A stretch of 64,000 bases of DNA from Eunapius fragilis (GCA_963681505.1 OY811972.1:5511753-5575752); one strand, 5' to 3'. Shown: positions 1-13,821, numbered from the stretch's first letter. The notes: generated from the letters alone by a model not told the origin. Made by a program: numbers and translations.

Positions 1-344
1 CTAATAGGTTTCTATTCATCATTTTATAGGCATGCCCTGATACAAAATTTTTTGGGGGCTAATTTTACAGTCCATGTATACATATATGTCACTTTCCGTG
101 AAAGTGAAGAGCGACTTACATGCAGGCCTACATGTAGATCATGTAGATATAATTCTAACTTGTATATGGTTAACTATAATCTATTTGGAACGCCCTCTCT
201 TTTTTGATGAATGCTGCATGAATAATTAAACGTAGGCCTGCCAGCCTCTTTTAACCTATTGCTGTATAGGATGGATGGCATATATTTATGTGTGATGCTC
301 TGTTCATCCTCCTCCCCTCTTCACACACACACACACACTTTGTG
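1..344. other. Unannotated sequence before the CA satellite
   Basis: AT-rich sequence with no open frame, RNA gene or repeat that I recognise. It runs into the CA satellite. Confidence 0.4.
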
Positions 345-2085
<1,741 letters not shown>

Positions 2086-2640
2086 ATTTCTGATATAAAT
2101 TCTACACAGAGGATTTGATGGGGTTAACCTTTAGTTCCTGCATCCATGGAATCGGTAGTAGGCAGCAGTGTGATATATCATCTGCTATATGATTGTACAG
2201 GGTTAATTGGTTTTTATTTGTTTCTTAGATGTTGGTTTTGGTCTTACCTCTTCCACCGTAACATCCACCAAGCTACGAATGGTACATTGCGTTGGTACAC
2301 CATCAACTGGTTGATTCACTGGTCTCTTTTAAATAGGATGAAATGAAATCCATTTCAATAAGATGGCAATCCTTTCCTGACACTGCTCTAACTGGATGAT
2401 AATGACATGATGCTATGCAGTAGTCGTCGTTGATTATTACTTGTGGACTTTTGTGTATCAGTTGGTGCATTTGGAAGTGAAACGAGTATAAAATGTTTGA
2501 TATCTACATCTATCCCTATTTCTGATGTGGGGCGGTGCACTGTACACAGTTGATAAACAATTGAGGGAGTATAGGGCTTTGTATTCGAGGAGCAAATGTT
2601 ACGTGCACGTACATAGTTGTTTGCAGAGACATAGCATACC
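2086..2640. other. Unannotated spacer
   Basis: I see no gene, tandem array or inverted repeat here. Short open frames show no recognisable motif. Confidence 0.4.
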
Positions 2641-3290
2641 CCACCATCAATGGCGTATCCAGGATTTCAGCAAAGGGGGTGCTTCAGGTCAGACTCAATA
2701 TGGAAAGGGGGGGGGGGGGGGGGGGGCTTTAACCCTCCAGATTTTTGCACTTCAGGTATTAAAATTTCTGAACTCGTTATAATCCATTGTAAAGCGCTCG
2801 CTATTCAATAGATCATAGAGTTGCCCTTTCATGTAAGATACCTCCCCCTCTTCTGCTAAGCAACTCCCCCTCCCCCCCGCCTTTCGTATTGTGCCTGAAG
2901 TGAACACCTCCCCCCACCCTCACTGTCGTATCGCGGGACTAAACCCCCAACCATAATTAGCCCCCCCCCCCCTTCAGGTCCGATACAAAAAGTGGGGGCC
3001 CTTTGTTTGGCACACAGCAAATACGTTATCGTTCATAATTAACGGTTACAGGTATATATAGCCGAAGCTAACGTATCCCAGAGAGGGTGCTCCGGGTGCT
3101 TCACCCTCCTCGGCCAAAATTGCAACCGGTAATAACGATAACGTATTTAAATAGAGTAGGCCCTATGTCAAACAATTAAAGGGCCCCCCACTTTTCGTAT
3201 TGGGTCTGAAGCGGACAGCAACTCCCCACCACCACCCCCAATCATCGCTGACCTGAATCACCCCCCCTCGCTGACGCCGGCTACTGCCGT
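2641..3290. repeat. Poly-G/poly-C bearing dispersed repeat
   Basis: The block starts with TGGCGTATCCAGGATTTCAG and contains a run of more than 15 G near 2707, C-runs near 2960, and repeated copies of a module reading roughly CTTTTCGTATTG(T/G)G(C/T)CTGAAG(T/C)G (near 2881 and 3191, and a reverse-oriented version near 2685). The same module occurs at 61.9-62.4 kb, so it is a dispersed, probably non-coding, element. The boundaries are approximate. Confidence 0.65.
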
Positions 3291-4069
3291 AGTGTGCAGG
3301 TATTAGTGTCGTGATCCATTTGAGATAATAAAGTGATGTCTTACTTCGCGCTTGCCTACCAGGGTTAGTATTTCAATATTCCACTAAACATCGAAAGCCA
3401 GCCGGCATCAGTCTGATCGAGGTTATTGGTGAGAGGATTATAATTGCACATAAACATTGTTAATTCGTTTAATAGTTAGTTAATCGACCCCCCCTCCCCC
3501 CCTAAAAATTACGTCAACTATGTAGTAATTAAAAAACATATCTTGATTTTAACTTCATAATCCATAAAAATCTGACACTCAAACTTTTATAGTGAAAAGA
3601 GAAAAAATTCCGCTATATGTTAAAATGTTATAGAATTCAATTTGGAATTTTTTTATGAATGTCCTCCAATGTATGGGGCATTTCTGGATATGACGTATGC
3701 ACATGCTTTCGTACTATGCCATTAAACAGGACGCTGAACGGCGATTGAATATAATATTTTAGGTAGCTAAAGACTAGAGAAAAACACACACACATTCTAG
3801 AATAGTATACTGTTTGAAGCATCGGGTACACACCGCTATCAGTACAGAAAGTACGCAACAACTTATAAAATTATATACAAACGCGTTCCGTGCAGAGGGG
3901 TCGATTCCGGTCATTGGAGACAGGTCGGCACCGCTTCCATACCATTCTTCCGTTGCAGATGGAGCACTGTTCATTATATTGATAAAGACGACGATACTTC
4001 ATTTTTCATTTTTCAATACTTTGCTACGCACTAGATTTAGGCCACAAATTGAATTCGATCACGTGAAAC
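3291..4069. other. Unannotated spacer
   Basis: No recognisable gene. Short frames on both strands (for example near 3640-3970) overlap each other and show no known motif. There is a short C-run at about 3487-3502. Confidence 0.35.
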
Positions 4070-4413
4070 ATTGCCAATCGAGCCCAAATGGCCCTACTTG
4101 TATAAATAGAAATAGGAGAAATTAAATTGTGGAAAAGTACACGGACCGACCCCTATGAGTATAAACCAAATTTGAAGTTAATCGAGACGTCCTGCCGAAA
4201 GATATGGCCAGTTTGAACCCCAAGGGGTATCGGACGTTGCAACACTGGCACGAAGCTATTGCAAGACTCCAAAATCTATTTTACCTTATAGAAATGGTGT
4301 AGTATGAAGTGTTGAAAATAGGAAGTCAATGGCGTGTACCATTACGAAGTTATAGCGATTCAAACGTGAGTCATTTTTATAACTTTAAAATTATATAGCG
4401 ATGGGTCATTATC
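4070..4413 (+). mobile_element. Relic of a third foldback family (C), outer arm only
   Basis: This stretch aligns with the outermost ~250-300 bp of the family B right arm (50770-51120), in the same orientation. Shared blocks include the AATCGAGC motif, GAACCCCAAGGGGTATCGGAC, ACACTGGCA, the CAAAAT block and ATTCAAACGTG. One frame reads DMASLNPKGYRTLQHWHEA, against DMGSLNPKGYRTSRHWHGA in family B. Its tip is missing: it runs straight into family A copy 1 near 4413. Divergence from B is much greater than between the two arms of B, so I treat it as a separate, older family. The left boundary is uncertain. Confidence 0.6.
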
Positions 4414-4598
4414 GAAATCACCCTTCTGGAGTTTTAATTTTATCACTATAAAATTTGTACGTTACACAAAGCAACATATCTTCACAACGGTTTTATATTT
4501 TCTTTTCAAATTTCGTACACTTGTTCACACATCAGTTCTCTCTGTGCAAACCGATTTTGGTGCCCTAGATAATTTCCATGCCATGGTTATAAAGGTCT

Positions 4599-4793
4599 CT
4601 AACCCAATGGGTTAAGATTCCTCATTTCTCCAGATACGAGTGACGATAACATGTCAAATTTGGAGTGTACATAGAAGAGTCCTGTAGCTATTGATTTCTG
4701 CAGATCGTTACGTTTTTTCGTATCCGTTACGGAGATATGGAGTTTCAAAGTAATTCGACATTTCGCGCCACTCACCCTATTCCAATATGCCAT
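4599..4793 (-). CDS. Conserved 64-codon frame in family A outer arm (doubtful gene)
   Basis: A short frame, MAYWNRVSG to LNPLG, is present on the outward-reading strand of each surviving family A outer arm: here, at 11929-12123 (+) and at 21947-22141 (-). Copies differ at only a few residues. Diverged families B and C can be aligned to part of it in the same frame, though with stops. It may be the relic of an ancestral protein or only nucleotide conservation. No domain is recognised. Confidence 0.25.
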   Translation of the reverse strand: MAYWNRVSGAKCRITLKLHISVTDTKKRNDLQKSIATGLFYVHSKFDMLSSLVSGEMRNLNPLG

Positions 4794-5204
4794 TATGTAA
4801 TGGTCACGCCCTTTAAATTTGAAGTTAGGTAATTAACTCCGCTTTGATCGTTCTACGTGGTATATAAGCGATCGTACCTCGTACGCTACGTTTCAACATA
4901 AAACAGTATCGTACGTTCACATGTATAGCTTATGCTGGATGCAGTGAATGTTCATGGTAGTTTATATCGTGCACCCTTTTTCTATATCTGCTCAGTTTGT
5001 GGCATGTACATGTAAGCATGCACGTACCATGCCTTCTAATCATGGGGCCACCTTCTTCACCCTCTACACCCTCTACACTAGTCTGAGGACCAGATGACAT
5101 GCTTGCGACAGTCAGTTATCTGGTACACAAACTGCAGTACCTTTACTTAGTATGGCATATCTCTCTAGACCATTCATATTCACTGCCCTTCTTTCTTTTT
5201 TACC

Positions 5205-8200
5205 TCCTCCTCCTTCTCCTCCTCTCACTCCACCTCTTCCTATCTTCCTTTCAACCACCCATCCTCCTCCTCCCCTCCCCTTCCCTCCCCCTCCTCTCCT
5301 CCTCCCCTCCTCCTCCTCCCTCCTCCTCCTCCCCTCCTCTTCCTCCTTTTACTCCCTCTCATTTTCCCTCCTACCTTCCTATTACACCTAACACCCCTCC
5401 TCCTCCTTTCTTTTGATTGCATCCACACCTCCCCCTCCTCCTCCTCATCCTCCTACTTCTACGTTCCTACCTGTTGCATCCTCCCCTCCTCCTTTCTTTT
5501 TCTTGTTGCATCCACCCCCAACTTCTCCTCCCCTTCCTCTACCTCCCTTTTCCTCCTCCCCCTCCTCCTCTTCCTATCTTCCTTCATCCACCCATCATCC
5601 TCCTCCCCTCCTCCTCCCTCCTCCATCTCCTCCTCCCTCCTCCTCACCTCCCCTTCTCCTCCTCTTACTCCCTCTCATTTTCCCTCCTACCTTCCTTCTT
5701 ATTACATCTACCCCTCCCCTCCTTTTTTTGATTGCATCCAAACCTCCCCTCCTCCTCCTCATCCTCCTACTTCTACCTTCCTACCCGTTGCATCCCTCCC
5801 TCCTCCCTCTCCTCCCCCTCCTCTTCCTTCCATTATTCCCGTTGCATCCACTCCCCACCTTCTCCTCCCTCTCCTCTACCTCCTTCTCCTTCTCTTCCTA
5901 TCTTCCTTCATCCACCCATCCTCCTCCTCCCCTCCTCCTCTCTCCTCCTGTCTCCTCCTCTCCTCCCCTCCTCCTCTCCCTCCTCCTCCTCCTATCGTCA
6001 TCCACCCATCCTCCTCCCCTCCTCCTCCTCCCCTCCTCCTCCTCCCCTCCTCCTCCTCCCCTCCTCCTCCTCCCCTCCTCCTCCTCCCCTCCTCCTCCTC
6101 CCCTCCTCCTCCTCCCCTCCTCCTCCTCCCCTCCTCCTCCTCCCCTCCTCCTCCTCCCCTCCTCCTCCCCTCCTCCTCCCATCCTCTCCTCCTCCTCCTC
6201 CTCTTATGCCCTCTCATTTCCCTCCTATCTTCCTTCCTATTACACCTACCCCTCACCCTCCTCCTTTCTTTTGATTGCATCCACACCTCCCCTCCTCCTC
6301 ATCCTCCTACTTTTACATTCCTACCCGTTGCATCCTCCCCCTCCATCCACCCATCCTCCTCCTCTCCTCCCCCTCCTCTTCCTATCTTCCTTCATCCACC
6401 CATCCTCCTCCCCATTCTCCCCTCCTCCTACCTTCCTCCTCCTCTCCTTCCCCTCCTCCTCCTCTTACTCCGTCTAATTTTCCCTCCTACCTTTCTTCCT
6501 ATCACACCTACCCCTCCTCCTTTCGTTTCATTGCATCCACACCTCCCCCTCCTCCTCCTCCTCATTCTAATTCTACCTTTCTACCTGTTGCATCCTCCCC
6601 TCCTTTCATTTTTCCCGTTGCATCCACCCTACCTTCTCCTCCCCCTCCTCTACCTTCTTTTCCTCCTCTCCCTCCTCCTCTTCCTATCTTCTTTTATCCA
6701 CCCATCCTCCTCCTCCCCTCCTCCTCCCCTACTCCCTCCTCCTCCCCTCCTCCTCCTCCTCCCCTCCTCCTCCTCCTCCCCTCCTCCCCTCCTCTTAGTC
6801 CTCTCATTTTCCCTCCTACCTTCTATCCTATTACACCTACCCCCTCCTTTCTTTTGATTGCATCCACACCTCCCCTCCTCCTCCTCATCCTCCTACTTCT
6901 ATCTTCCTACCCGTTGCATCCTCCCCTCCTCCCCTCCTCTTCCTTCCATTCTTCCTGTTGCATCCACCCCACCTTCTCCTCCCTCTCCTCTACCTCCTTC
7001 TCCTCCTCTTCCTATCTTTCTTCATCCACCCATCCTCCTCCTCCCCTCCTCCTCTCTCCTCCTCTCCTCCCCTCCTCCTCTCTCCTCCTCTCCTCCCCTC
7101 CTCCTCTCTCCTCCTCTCCTCCCCTCCTCCTCTCTCCTCCTCTCCTCCCCTCCTACTCCCTCCTCTCCCCCTCCTCCTCCCTCCTCTCCCCCTCCTCCTC
7201 CCTCCTCTCACCCTCCTCCCTCCTCTCCACCTCCTCCCTGCTCTCCACCTCCTCCTCCCTCCTCTCCACCTCCTCCTCCTCCTATCTTCATCCACCCATC
7301 CTCCTCCTCTCCTCCTCCCTCCTCCTCTTCCCTCCTCCCCCTCCACCTCCCCTCCTCCTCCCTCCACCTCCCCTCCTCCTCCTCCCCTCATCTCCTCTCC
7401 TCTCCTTCTCCCCTCCTCCTCCCCTCCCCTACTTCTACCTTCCTACCCGTTGCATCCTCCCCTCCTCCTCATCCTCCTACTTCTACCTTCCTACCTGTTG
7501 CATCCTCCCCTCCTCCTTCCATTCTTTCCGTTGCATCACCCCCCACCTTCTCCGTCCCCTCCTTTACCTCCCTCCCCTCTTCTCCTTCCTCTTCCTATCT
7601 TCCTTCATCCACCCATCCTCCTCCTTCCCTCCTCCTTGTCCCCTCCTCCTCCCCTCCCCCTCCTCATCCTCCTTCAACCTTCCTGTCCATTGCATCCTCC
7701 CCTCCTTCCATTCTACCCGTTGCATCCACCCCCACCTTCTCCTCCCCCTCCACTACCTCCTCCTCTTCTCCCTCCTCCTCCTATCTTCCTTCATCCACCC
7801 ATCCTCCTCCCCATTCTCCCCACCTCCTCCCTTCCTCCTCCTCCCCTTCTCCTCCTCTTACTCCGTCTCATTTTCCCTCCTACCTTCCTTCCTATTACAC
7901 CTACCCCCTCCTCCTTTCGTTTCATTGCATCCACACCTCCCCCTCCTCTTCCTCCTCATCCTCCTCATCTCCTACTTCTACCTTCCTACCCGTTGCATCC
8001 TCCCCCTCTTCCTCCTTCCATTCTTCCCACTGCATCCACTCCCACCTTCTCCTCCCCCTCTTCTCCCTCCTCTTCCTATCTTCCTTCACCCATCCTCCTC
8101 CCATCCTCCTCCCCTCTTCAACTCTTCCTCCTCTCTCCCCCTCCTCCTCCTCTTACTCCCTCTCATTTTACCTCCTACATTCCTTCCCATTACACCTAGC

Positions 8201-8925
8201 CCTCCACCTTTCTTTTAATTTCATCTACACCTCCCCTCCTCCTCCTCCTCATTCTCCTACGTCTACCTTCCTACCTGTTGCATCCTCCCCTCCTCCATCC
8301 ATTCTTCCCGTTGCATCCACCCCCACCTTCTCCTCCTCTTCCTCTACCTCCTTTTCCTCATCTACCTCCTCTTCCTATCTTCTTGCATCCACCCATCCTC
8401 CTCCTCCTCTCCTCCTCCTCCCCTCCCCTCCCCCTCATCCTCCTATCTTCCTTCATCCACCCATCCTCCTCCCTCCTCCTCCCCTCCTCCTCCTCTCCTC
8501 CTCCTCTCCTCCCCCTCCTCCTCCACCTCTTACTCCCTCTCATTTTCCCTTCTTACTTCCTTCCTATTACACCTCCCCCTCCCCCTCCTCCCTCCTCCTC
8601 ATCCTCCTACTTCTACCTTCTTACTGGTTGCATCCTCCCCTCCTCCCTCTCTTCCTCCTTCCATTCTTCCAGTTGCACCCATCCCTCTCCCTCCTTTACC
8701 TCCTCCTGTTCCTTCTCCCCATTCTCTACCTCCTCCTTCTCCCCCTCCTCTACCTCCTCCTCCCTCTCCTCTACCTCCTCCCCCTCCTCTACCTCCTCCC
8801 CCTCCTCTACCTTCTCCCCCCTCCTCTACCTCCTCCCCCCCTCCTCTACCTCCTCCCCCCTCCTCTACCTCCTCCCCCTCCTCTACCTCCTCCTCATTCT
8901 CCTCCTCCCCTTCCACCTTCTTGGG
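5205..8925. repeat. CCT-rich polypyrimidine repeat arm (family A copy 1)
   Basis: About 3.7 kb is almost pure pyrimidine on the + strand, built from CTCCTCCTC words. A higher-order unit of about 265-540 bp is marked by recurring TTACTCCCTCTCATTTTCCC, then CTATTACACCTACC, then CTTTTGATTGCATCCACAC. The CTATTACACCTA marker recurs near 5380, 5698, 6237, 6500, 6828, 7890, 8190 and 8565. All three + frames are open for long distances, giving Pro/Ser/Leu/His polypeptides, because CT-rich sequence has almost no stop codons. I do not regard these as proteins. Confidence 0.9.
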
Positions 8926-9605
8926 TAGGGAGGGTATTAAATATTAACCACTTTGTTTCAAAGGAAGTGTTCATCTCGATATATATGTTTTCACCTAGGA
9001 GTCAGTGGAATGTATTTTTTGGGATGTGCAAACTACATGCAACTAGAAAAAGGCTATTATAAGAGATATATATACAGAGCCTGTGCAAGAACTGAACTCT
9101 AGAGCTCTACACAAGGGAATGTATGTTGGTATAAGCCTTTATGAATATTATTATACCCTTATCAGTACAGATTGTGGGTGGCCAGTGGTTTACTTAGACA
9201 AGCAAGCATGGTAGAATGGTACATGGTAGAATCCAAAGTTCCTTGCTCTACATGGAAGTTAGAACAAGTAGTTTTGAACTACATGCGTGCATGTCATAGC
9301 ACTAAGGTCTTTCCAAAAACAAAGTATACTATAAAAAAGGAGAGGGGGGAAAAAGAGGAGGGGGGGGGGGGGGGACATCTGATGTATCTGCCTAATTGTT
9401 GGCAGTGCCTACTAGGTTGTTGCATCGTCACCTTTTTAATAACCCATGAAACGTTGTATTGCTAGAACATTATATATGCTGAAGTGCCAAAATGATTCCG
9501 GGTGCTTGCAATTTTACAACACATTGACTTACAATACCAATAGTTTTAAAGCTGGATAAATAAGGAATTGTATCTTCCGACACATGTCTCTTATCATTTA
9601 TTTAT
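8926..9605. other. Loop of foldback element A copy 1
   Basis: About 670 bp of ordinary sequence separates the pyrimidine and purine arms. It is nearly identical to 26252-26950 in copy 2; the main differences are a ~14-bp insertion in copy 2 (TACATTGTAC near 26581) and a few substitutions. There is a G-run at about 9358-9374. No coding potential beyond short frames, so no transposase is carried here. Confidence 0.75.
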
Positions 9606-11540
9606 ACAATGGAAAGGAGGAGAAGGAGGAGGGTGGATGCAATGGGAAGAAAGGTAGATGGAGGAGGAGGAGGGTAGGAGGAGGAGGAGGAGAAGGAGGT
9701 AGAGGAAGGGGAGGAGAAGTGGGGGTGGATGCAACGGGAAGAATGGAAGGAGGGGGAGGAGAGGGAGGATGCAACAGGTAGGAAGGTAAAAGTAGGAGGA
9801 TGAGCAGGAGGTGTGGATGCAATTAAAAGAAAGGAGGAGAGGAGGGGAGGAGAGAGGAGGAGGAGGAGGAGGGGAGGAGGAGGAGGGGGAGGAGGAGGAG
9901 GAGGAGGATGGGTGGATGAAGGAAGATAGGAAGAAAAGGAGGGAGAGGAGGAGGAGGAGGAGGGGAGGAGGAGGGGGAGGGGAGGGGAGGATGAAGGAAG
10001 ATAGGAAGAGGAGGTAGAGGGAGAGAAGGTGGGTGTGGATGCAACGGGAAGAATGGAAGGAAGAGGAGGGGGAGGAGAGGGAGGATGCAACAGTTAGGAA
10101 GGTAGAAGTAGCGGGAGGATGAGGAGGAGGAGGGGATGTGTGAATGCAATCAAAACAAAAGGAGGAGTAGGGGGTTAGGTTAATAGGAAGGAGGGTAGGA
10201 GGGAAAATGAGAGGGAGTAAGAGGCGGAGGAGGGGATGGGAAGGGGAGGAGGAGAGGAGGGGGAGGGTAGAGGAGGGGAGACGGAGAGGAGGAGGAGGGG
10301 AGGAGAATGGTGGATGAAGATAGGAGGAGGAGGAGGGGGAGGGGAGGGAGGAGAGGGAGGAGAGGAGGAGGAGGATGGGTGGATGGAGGGGGAGGAGGGG
10401 AGGATGCAACAGGTAGGAAGGTAGAAGTAGGTCGATGAGGAGGAGGAGGGGAGGTGTGGATGCAATCAAAAGAAAGGAGGAGGGGGAGGGGTAGGTGTAA
10501 TAGGAAGGAAGGTAGGAGGGAAAATGAGAGGGAGTAAGAGGAGGAGGAGGGGGAGGAGGAGGAGGGGAGGAGAGGGGAGGAGGAGGGGAGGAGAGGGGAG
10601 GAGGAGGGGAGGAGAGGGGAGGAGGAGGGGAGGAGAGGAGGAGAAGGATGGGTGGACGAAGGAAGATAGGAGGAGGGGGAGAAGGAGAAGGAGGTAGAGG
10701 AGGGGGAGGAGAAGGTTGGGGTGGATGCAACGGGAAGAATGGAAGGAAGAGGAGGGGGAGGAGGGGAGGAGGAGGATGGGTGGATAAAGGAAGATAGGAG
10801 GAGGTGGTGGGAAAGGAGGAGAAGGAAGTAGAGGTGGGGAGGAGATTGTGGGGGTGGATGCAACGGGAAGAATGGAAGGAGGAGGAGGGGAGGAGAGGAT
10901 GCAACAGGTAGGAAGGTAGAAGTAGGAGGATGAGGAGGAGGAAGGGGAGGTGTGCATGCAATCAAAAAAAGAGGAGGGGAGGGTAGGTGTAATAGGAAGG
11001 AAGGTGGGAGGGAAAATGAGAGGGAGTAAGAGGAGTAGGGGGAGGGGAGGAGGAGGAGGGGAGGGGAGGAGGAGGGAGGGGAGGGGAGGAGGAGGAGGGG
11101 GAGGAGAGGAGGAGGAGGATGGGTGGATGGAGGGGTGGTGTAATAGGAAGGAAGGTAGGAGGAAAAATGAGAGGGAGTAAGAGGAGGAGGATGGGAGGAG
11201 AGGAGGGGGAGTAGGAGGAGGAGGAGGGAGGAGGACGAGGGGGGAGGAGAAGTTGGGGGTGGGTGCAACGGGAAAAAGAAAGGAGGAGGGGAGGATGCAA
11301 CAGGTAGGACAGGTGCAACAGGTAGGAACGTAGAAGTAGGAGGATGAGGAGGAGGAGGGGGAGGGGTGGATGCAATCAAAAGAAAGGAGGAGGGGTGTTA
11401 TGTGTAATAGGAGGGAAGGTAGGAGGGAAAATGAGAGGGAGAAGAAGGAGGAGGAGAGGAGAGGAGGAGGAGAGGAGGAGGAGGAGGAGGAGGAGGAGGA
11501 GGAGGAGGAGGAGGAGGAGGAGGAGGAGGAGGAGGAGGTA
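9606..11540. repeat. GGA-rich polypurine repeat arm (family A copy 1)
   Basis: About 1.9 kb is almost pure purine on the + strand, the reverse complement in composition and markers of the 5205-8925 tract (GTGTGGATGCAATCAAAAG and AGGGAAAATGAGAGGGAGTA recur). It ends in a clean (GGA)n run of about 75 bp at 11459-11537. It is roughly half the length of the pyrimidine arm, so the palindrome is unequal. The long minus-strand Pro/Ser/Leu frames are compositional. Confidence 0.9.
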
Positions 11541-11928
11541 AGAAAGAAAGAAGGGCAGTGAATATGAATGGTCTAGAGAGATATGCCATACTAAGTAAAG
11601 GTACTGCAGTATTTGTACCAGATAACTGACTGCCGCAAGCAAGTCATCTGGTCCCCAGACTAGGTGAAGAAGGGGCCCCATGATTAGAAGGCATGGTACG
11701 TGCATGCTTACATGTACATGCCACAAACTGAGCAGATATAGAAAAAGGGTGCACAATATAAACTACCATGAACATTCACAGCATCCATCATAAGTGATAC
11801 ATGTGAACGTACGATACTGTTTTATGTGAAACGTAGCGTACGAGGTACGATCGCTTATATACCACGTAGAACGATCAAAGCGGAGTTAATTCCCTAACTT
11901 CAAATTTAAAGGGCGTGACCATTACATA

Positions 11929-12123
11929 ATGGCATATTGGAATAGGGTGAGTGGCGCGAAATGTCGAATTACTTTGAAAATCCATATCTCCGTAACTGAT
12001 AAGAAAAAACGTAACGATCTGCAGAAATCAATAGCTACAGGACTCTTCTATGTACACTCCAAATTTGACGTGTTATCGTCACTCGTATCTGGAGAAATGA
12101 GGAATCTTAACCCATTGGGTTAG
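11929..12123 (+). CDS. Conserved 64-codon frame in family A outer arm (doubtful gene)
   Basis: Right-arm counterpart of the 4599-4793 frame. It keeps the same start and stop and differs at a few residues (for example LKIHISV against LKLHISV). A gene of this size with no domain and no promoter evidence is weak; the value of the entry is the conservation across element families. Confidence 0.25.
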   Translation: MAYWNRVSGAKCRITLKIHISVTDKKKRNDLQKSIATGLFYVHSKFDVLSSLVSGEMRNLNPLG

Positions 12124-12325
12124 AGACCGTTATAACCATGGCATGGAAATTATCTAGAGCACCAAAATCGGTTTGCACAGAGAGAACTGAGGTGTGAACA
12201 AGTGTACGAAATTTGAAAAGAAAATATATAACGGTTGTGACTGATATGTTGCTTTGTGTAACATACAATTTTTATAGTGATAAAATTAAAACTCCAGAAG
12301 GGTGATTTTGCTGGACACCGTCCCA

Positions 12326-13246
12326 TATATATATACTTGATTTCGCAATCTATGCAATGGTAAGTTAAGCGATCGAATTCCGTTTCTAATAGTGCATACG
12401 TTATATACTATATAGCTACCGCTAGCAGAGATAATATATATATATTATCTCTGCCGCTAGCTTATTCCGCTTATTCTAAAAACCATTGGACGCCTATATA
12501 GTTATATTGGCATTACATGTGCTCATTCAAAGCATAGATTAATAATAGGAACGGGTCGGAAACGCAATACCCACAATCATTAATTAAGTCGCGAGTGTCA
12601 TCGTTTCGCGAACGCGTGTCATATTTTGAGAGGCGGTAAATAAAAAAATTCAAAGCAGAGGAATCACAAGGTAAAATCTGATGACGATTTGGCACTTGGC
12701 GTGAGGAGACTCAGTGATCGATTTATGCCAGACCACTGATGAGGGAGAGCACCCCTCCGACCCCCTCTACAGTATGTTACTATGCACCTCCCCCTTTAGA
12801 TGCTTGTACCCTCCCCTTATTTTGCTATGAATCCCTAGCTCCTACCCCTCCTTCAATGTTGCCTCATACCCCTCTTATAAATGTTGCTATGTACCCCTTA
12901 TGTTGCTATGTAAGCAATTCTATTTTTGTGTATTATTTTATTATAAATTTGCATGCAATCAGACCCAAGGAACACAGCTGCGCATGACTATCATGCACGG
13001 CTACGTGTCGGTAGCCGTTATACGTAATCCATCCGCTCCTATGTCCATTGCATGGGTCTATAGGACCGGAATTGAACTAGCGCTATATGCTGAGCTTGAT
13101 GTAACAAAAAAGCGATGGCTTCTGTGTCTCCGTTGACCCCGTTAGAGGTAGCTTCCAGCGACTTATCGGGCCTTCGCCTTATAGTTCATTGCCATAATAC
13201 CCTTTTCATAATCCATGCGAACGAACTGAATTAGTCCGCATGCATT
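12326..13246. other. Unannotated spacer with an AT-rich hairpin
   Basis: Immediately after element A copy 1. A perfect AT hairpin (AGAGATAATATA / TATATTATCTCT, about 12427-12452) is flanked by GCTAGC-type repeats at 12420-12461. No gene is recognised. Two short frames near 12739-13136 have no motif. Confidence 0.4.
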
Positions 13247-13389
13247 TTAAAATAAGCATGATGTAGAATTAATTAATATTTTAAGCATGCATGTAAAGTA
13301 TAACTCATTGGCATTGGTGCATGTGTGACTGAGTGTGCAAAACTGAAATGTTGGAACAGCTAACTGCATGGAACAGCAGTCAATAGTCC

Positions 13390-13821
13390 TCACTTGGATG
13401 GTACCGTGCCAAACTTCTCCATCTTTACCTTGCCTTCGACAACCGCCAGTTTGAACTGAGTTGGCGTTTCCTCGAAGCCACCGCCGAGAAGATCCGCATT
13501 GAGCCGTAAATTCGGGATCGGTTGCGAGCCACTCTCGACCTTTAATACTGATAGCGGCTGCATCGTGCGGGTTTGGCGCTCGTTGGCGTTGATAAACTGC
13601 TTGTAATTGGCTTTCTTGTCCTCGCTCGCTGGCGTGAACGTTCCCTCGAACGTCCATCTGTTCTGCTCGTTATTCAGTTTTGAAATGAGCCACTGAATTT
13701 CGGTAATGTCCTGGCATATCAAACCACCCACGTCCGTCTTCACTTTATTGATGTCGTCCACGTTCTTGATCTTATGATCCTTGTCTTCTCTCATAAGTTG
13801 CTCCACAGTTATCACCGTCAT
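13390..13821 (-). CDS. Hypothetical protein, 143 aa (paralogue of 15462-15761)
   Basis: The frame opens with ATG at 13821 and ends with TGA, giving MTVITVEQLMRED to EKFGTVPSK. I do not recognise the family. The N-terminal half is acidic and probably helical (DDINKVKTDV, WLISKLNNEQ), followed by FEGTFTPASE, then a C-terminal part with LNADLLGGGF and QFKLAVVEGKVKMEKFG that looks beta-rich. There is no signal peptide or membrane segment. It is about 75% identical over the first ~80 residues to the product of the gene at 15462, which reads the other way; the two are divergently arranged about 1.64 kb apart. A TATA-like TATTTAAG lies about 65 nt upstream of the ATG and a dyad about 150 nt upstream. 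Intact coding and a conserved promoter layout argue that it is a real gene. Confidence 0.65.
   Translation of the reverse strand: MTVITVEQLMREDKDHKIKNVDDINKVKTDVGGLICQDITEIQWLISKLNNEQNRWTFEGTFTPASEDKKANYKQFINANERQTRTMQPLSVLKVESGSQPIPNLRLNADLLGGGFEETPTQFKLAVVEGKVKMEKFGTVPSK

Larger units (their letters stand above)
4414..12325. mobile_element. Giant palindromic foldback element, family A, copy 1
   Basis: The 7.9-kb unit is an inverted repeat. The left outer arm (4414-5204) is the reverse complement of the right outer arm (11541-12325) with few differences, except that the left tip is missing. Inside the arms are a CCT-rich tract (about 5205-8925) and a GGA-rich tract (about 9606-11540), and the loop is about 8930-9600. 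The right end reads GCTGGACACCGTCCCA followed by TATATATATA, matching the intact left tip of copy 2 at 21746 (TGGGACAGTGTCCAGC). No transposase is seen. The design (unique outer arm, tandem-repeat inner arm, short loop) resembles Drosophila FB and sea urchin TU foldback elements. That class assignment is by architecture, not homology. Confidence 0.85.

Noticed and set aside
5413..9062. Very long Pro/Ser/Leu-rich open frames (hundreds of codons) in the + strand of the CCT arm
   Set aside because: Pure pyrimidine sequence cannot contain most stop codons; all three frames are open, and the same happens in the other arm and the other copy. No domain, start context or codon bias supports a protein.
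13247..13657. 136-codon minus-strand frame overlapping the hypothetical gene
   Set aside because: Shadow frame of the 13390-13821 gene, whose paralogue conserves the other frame.
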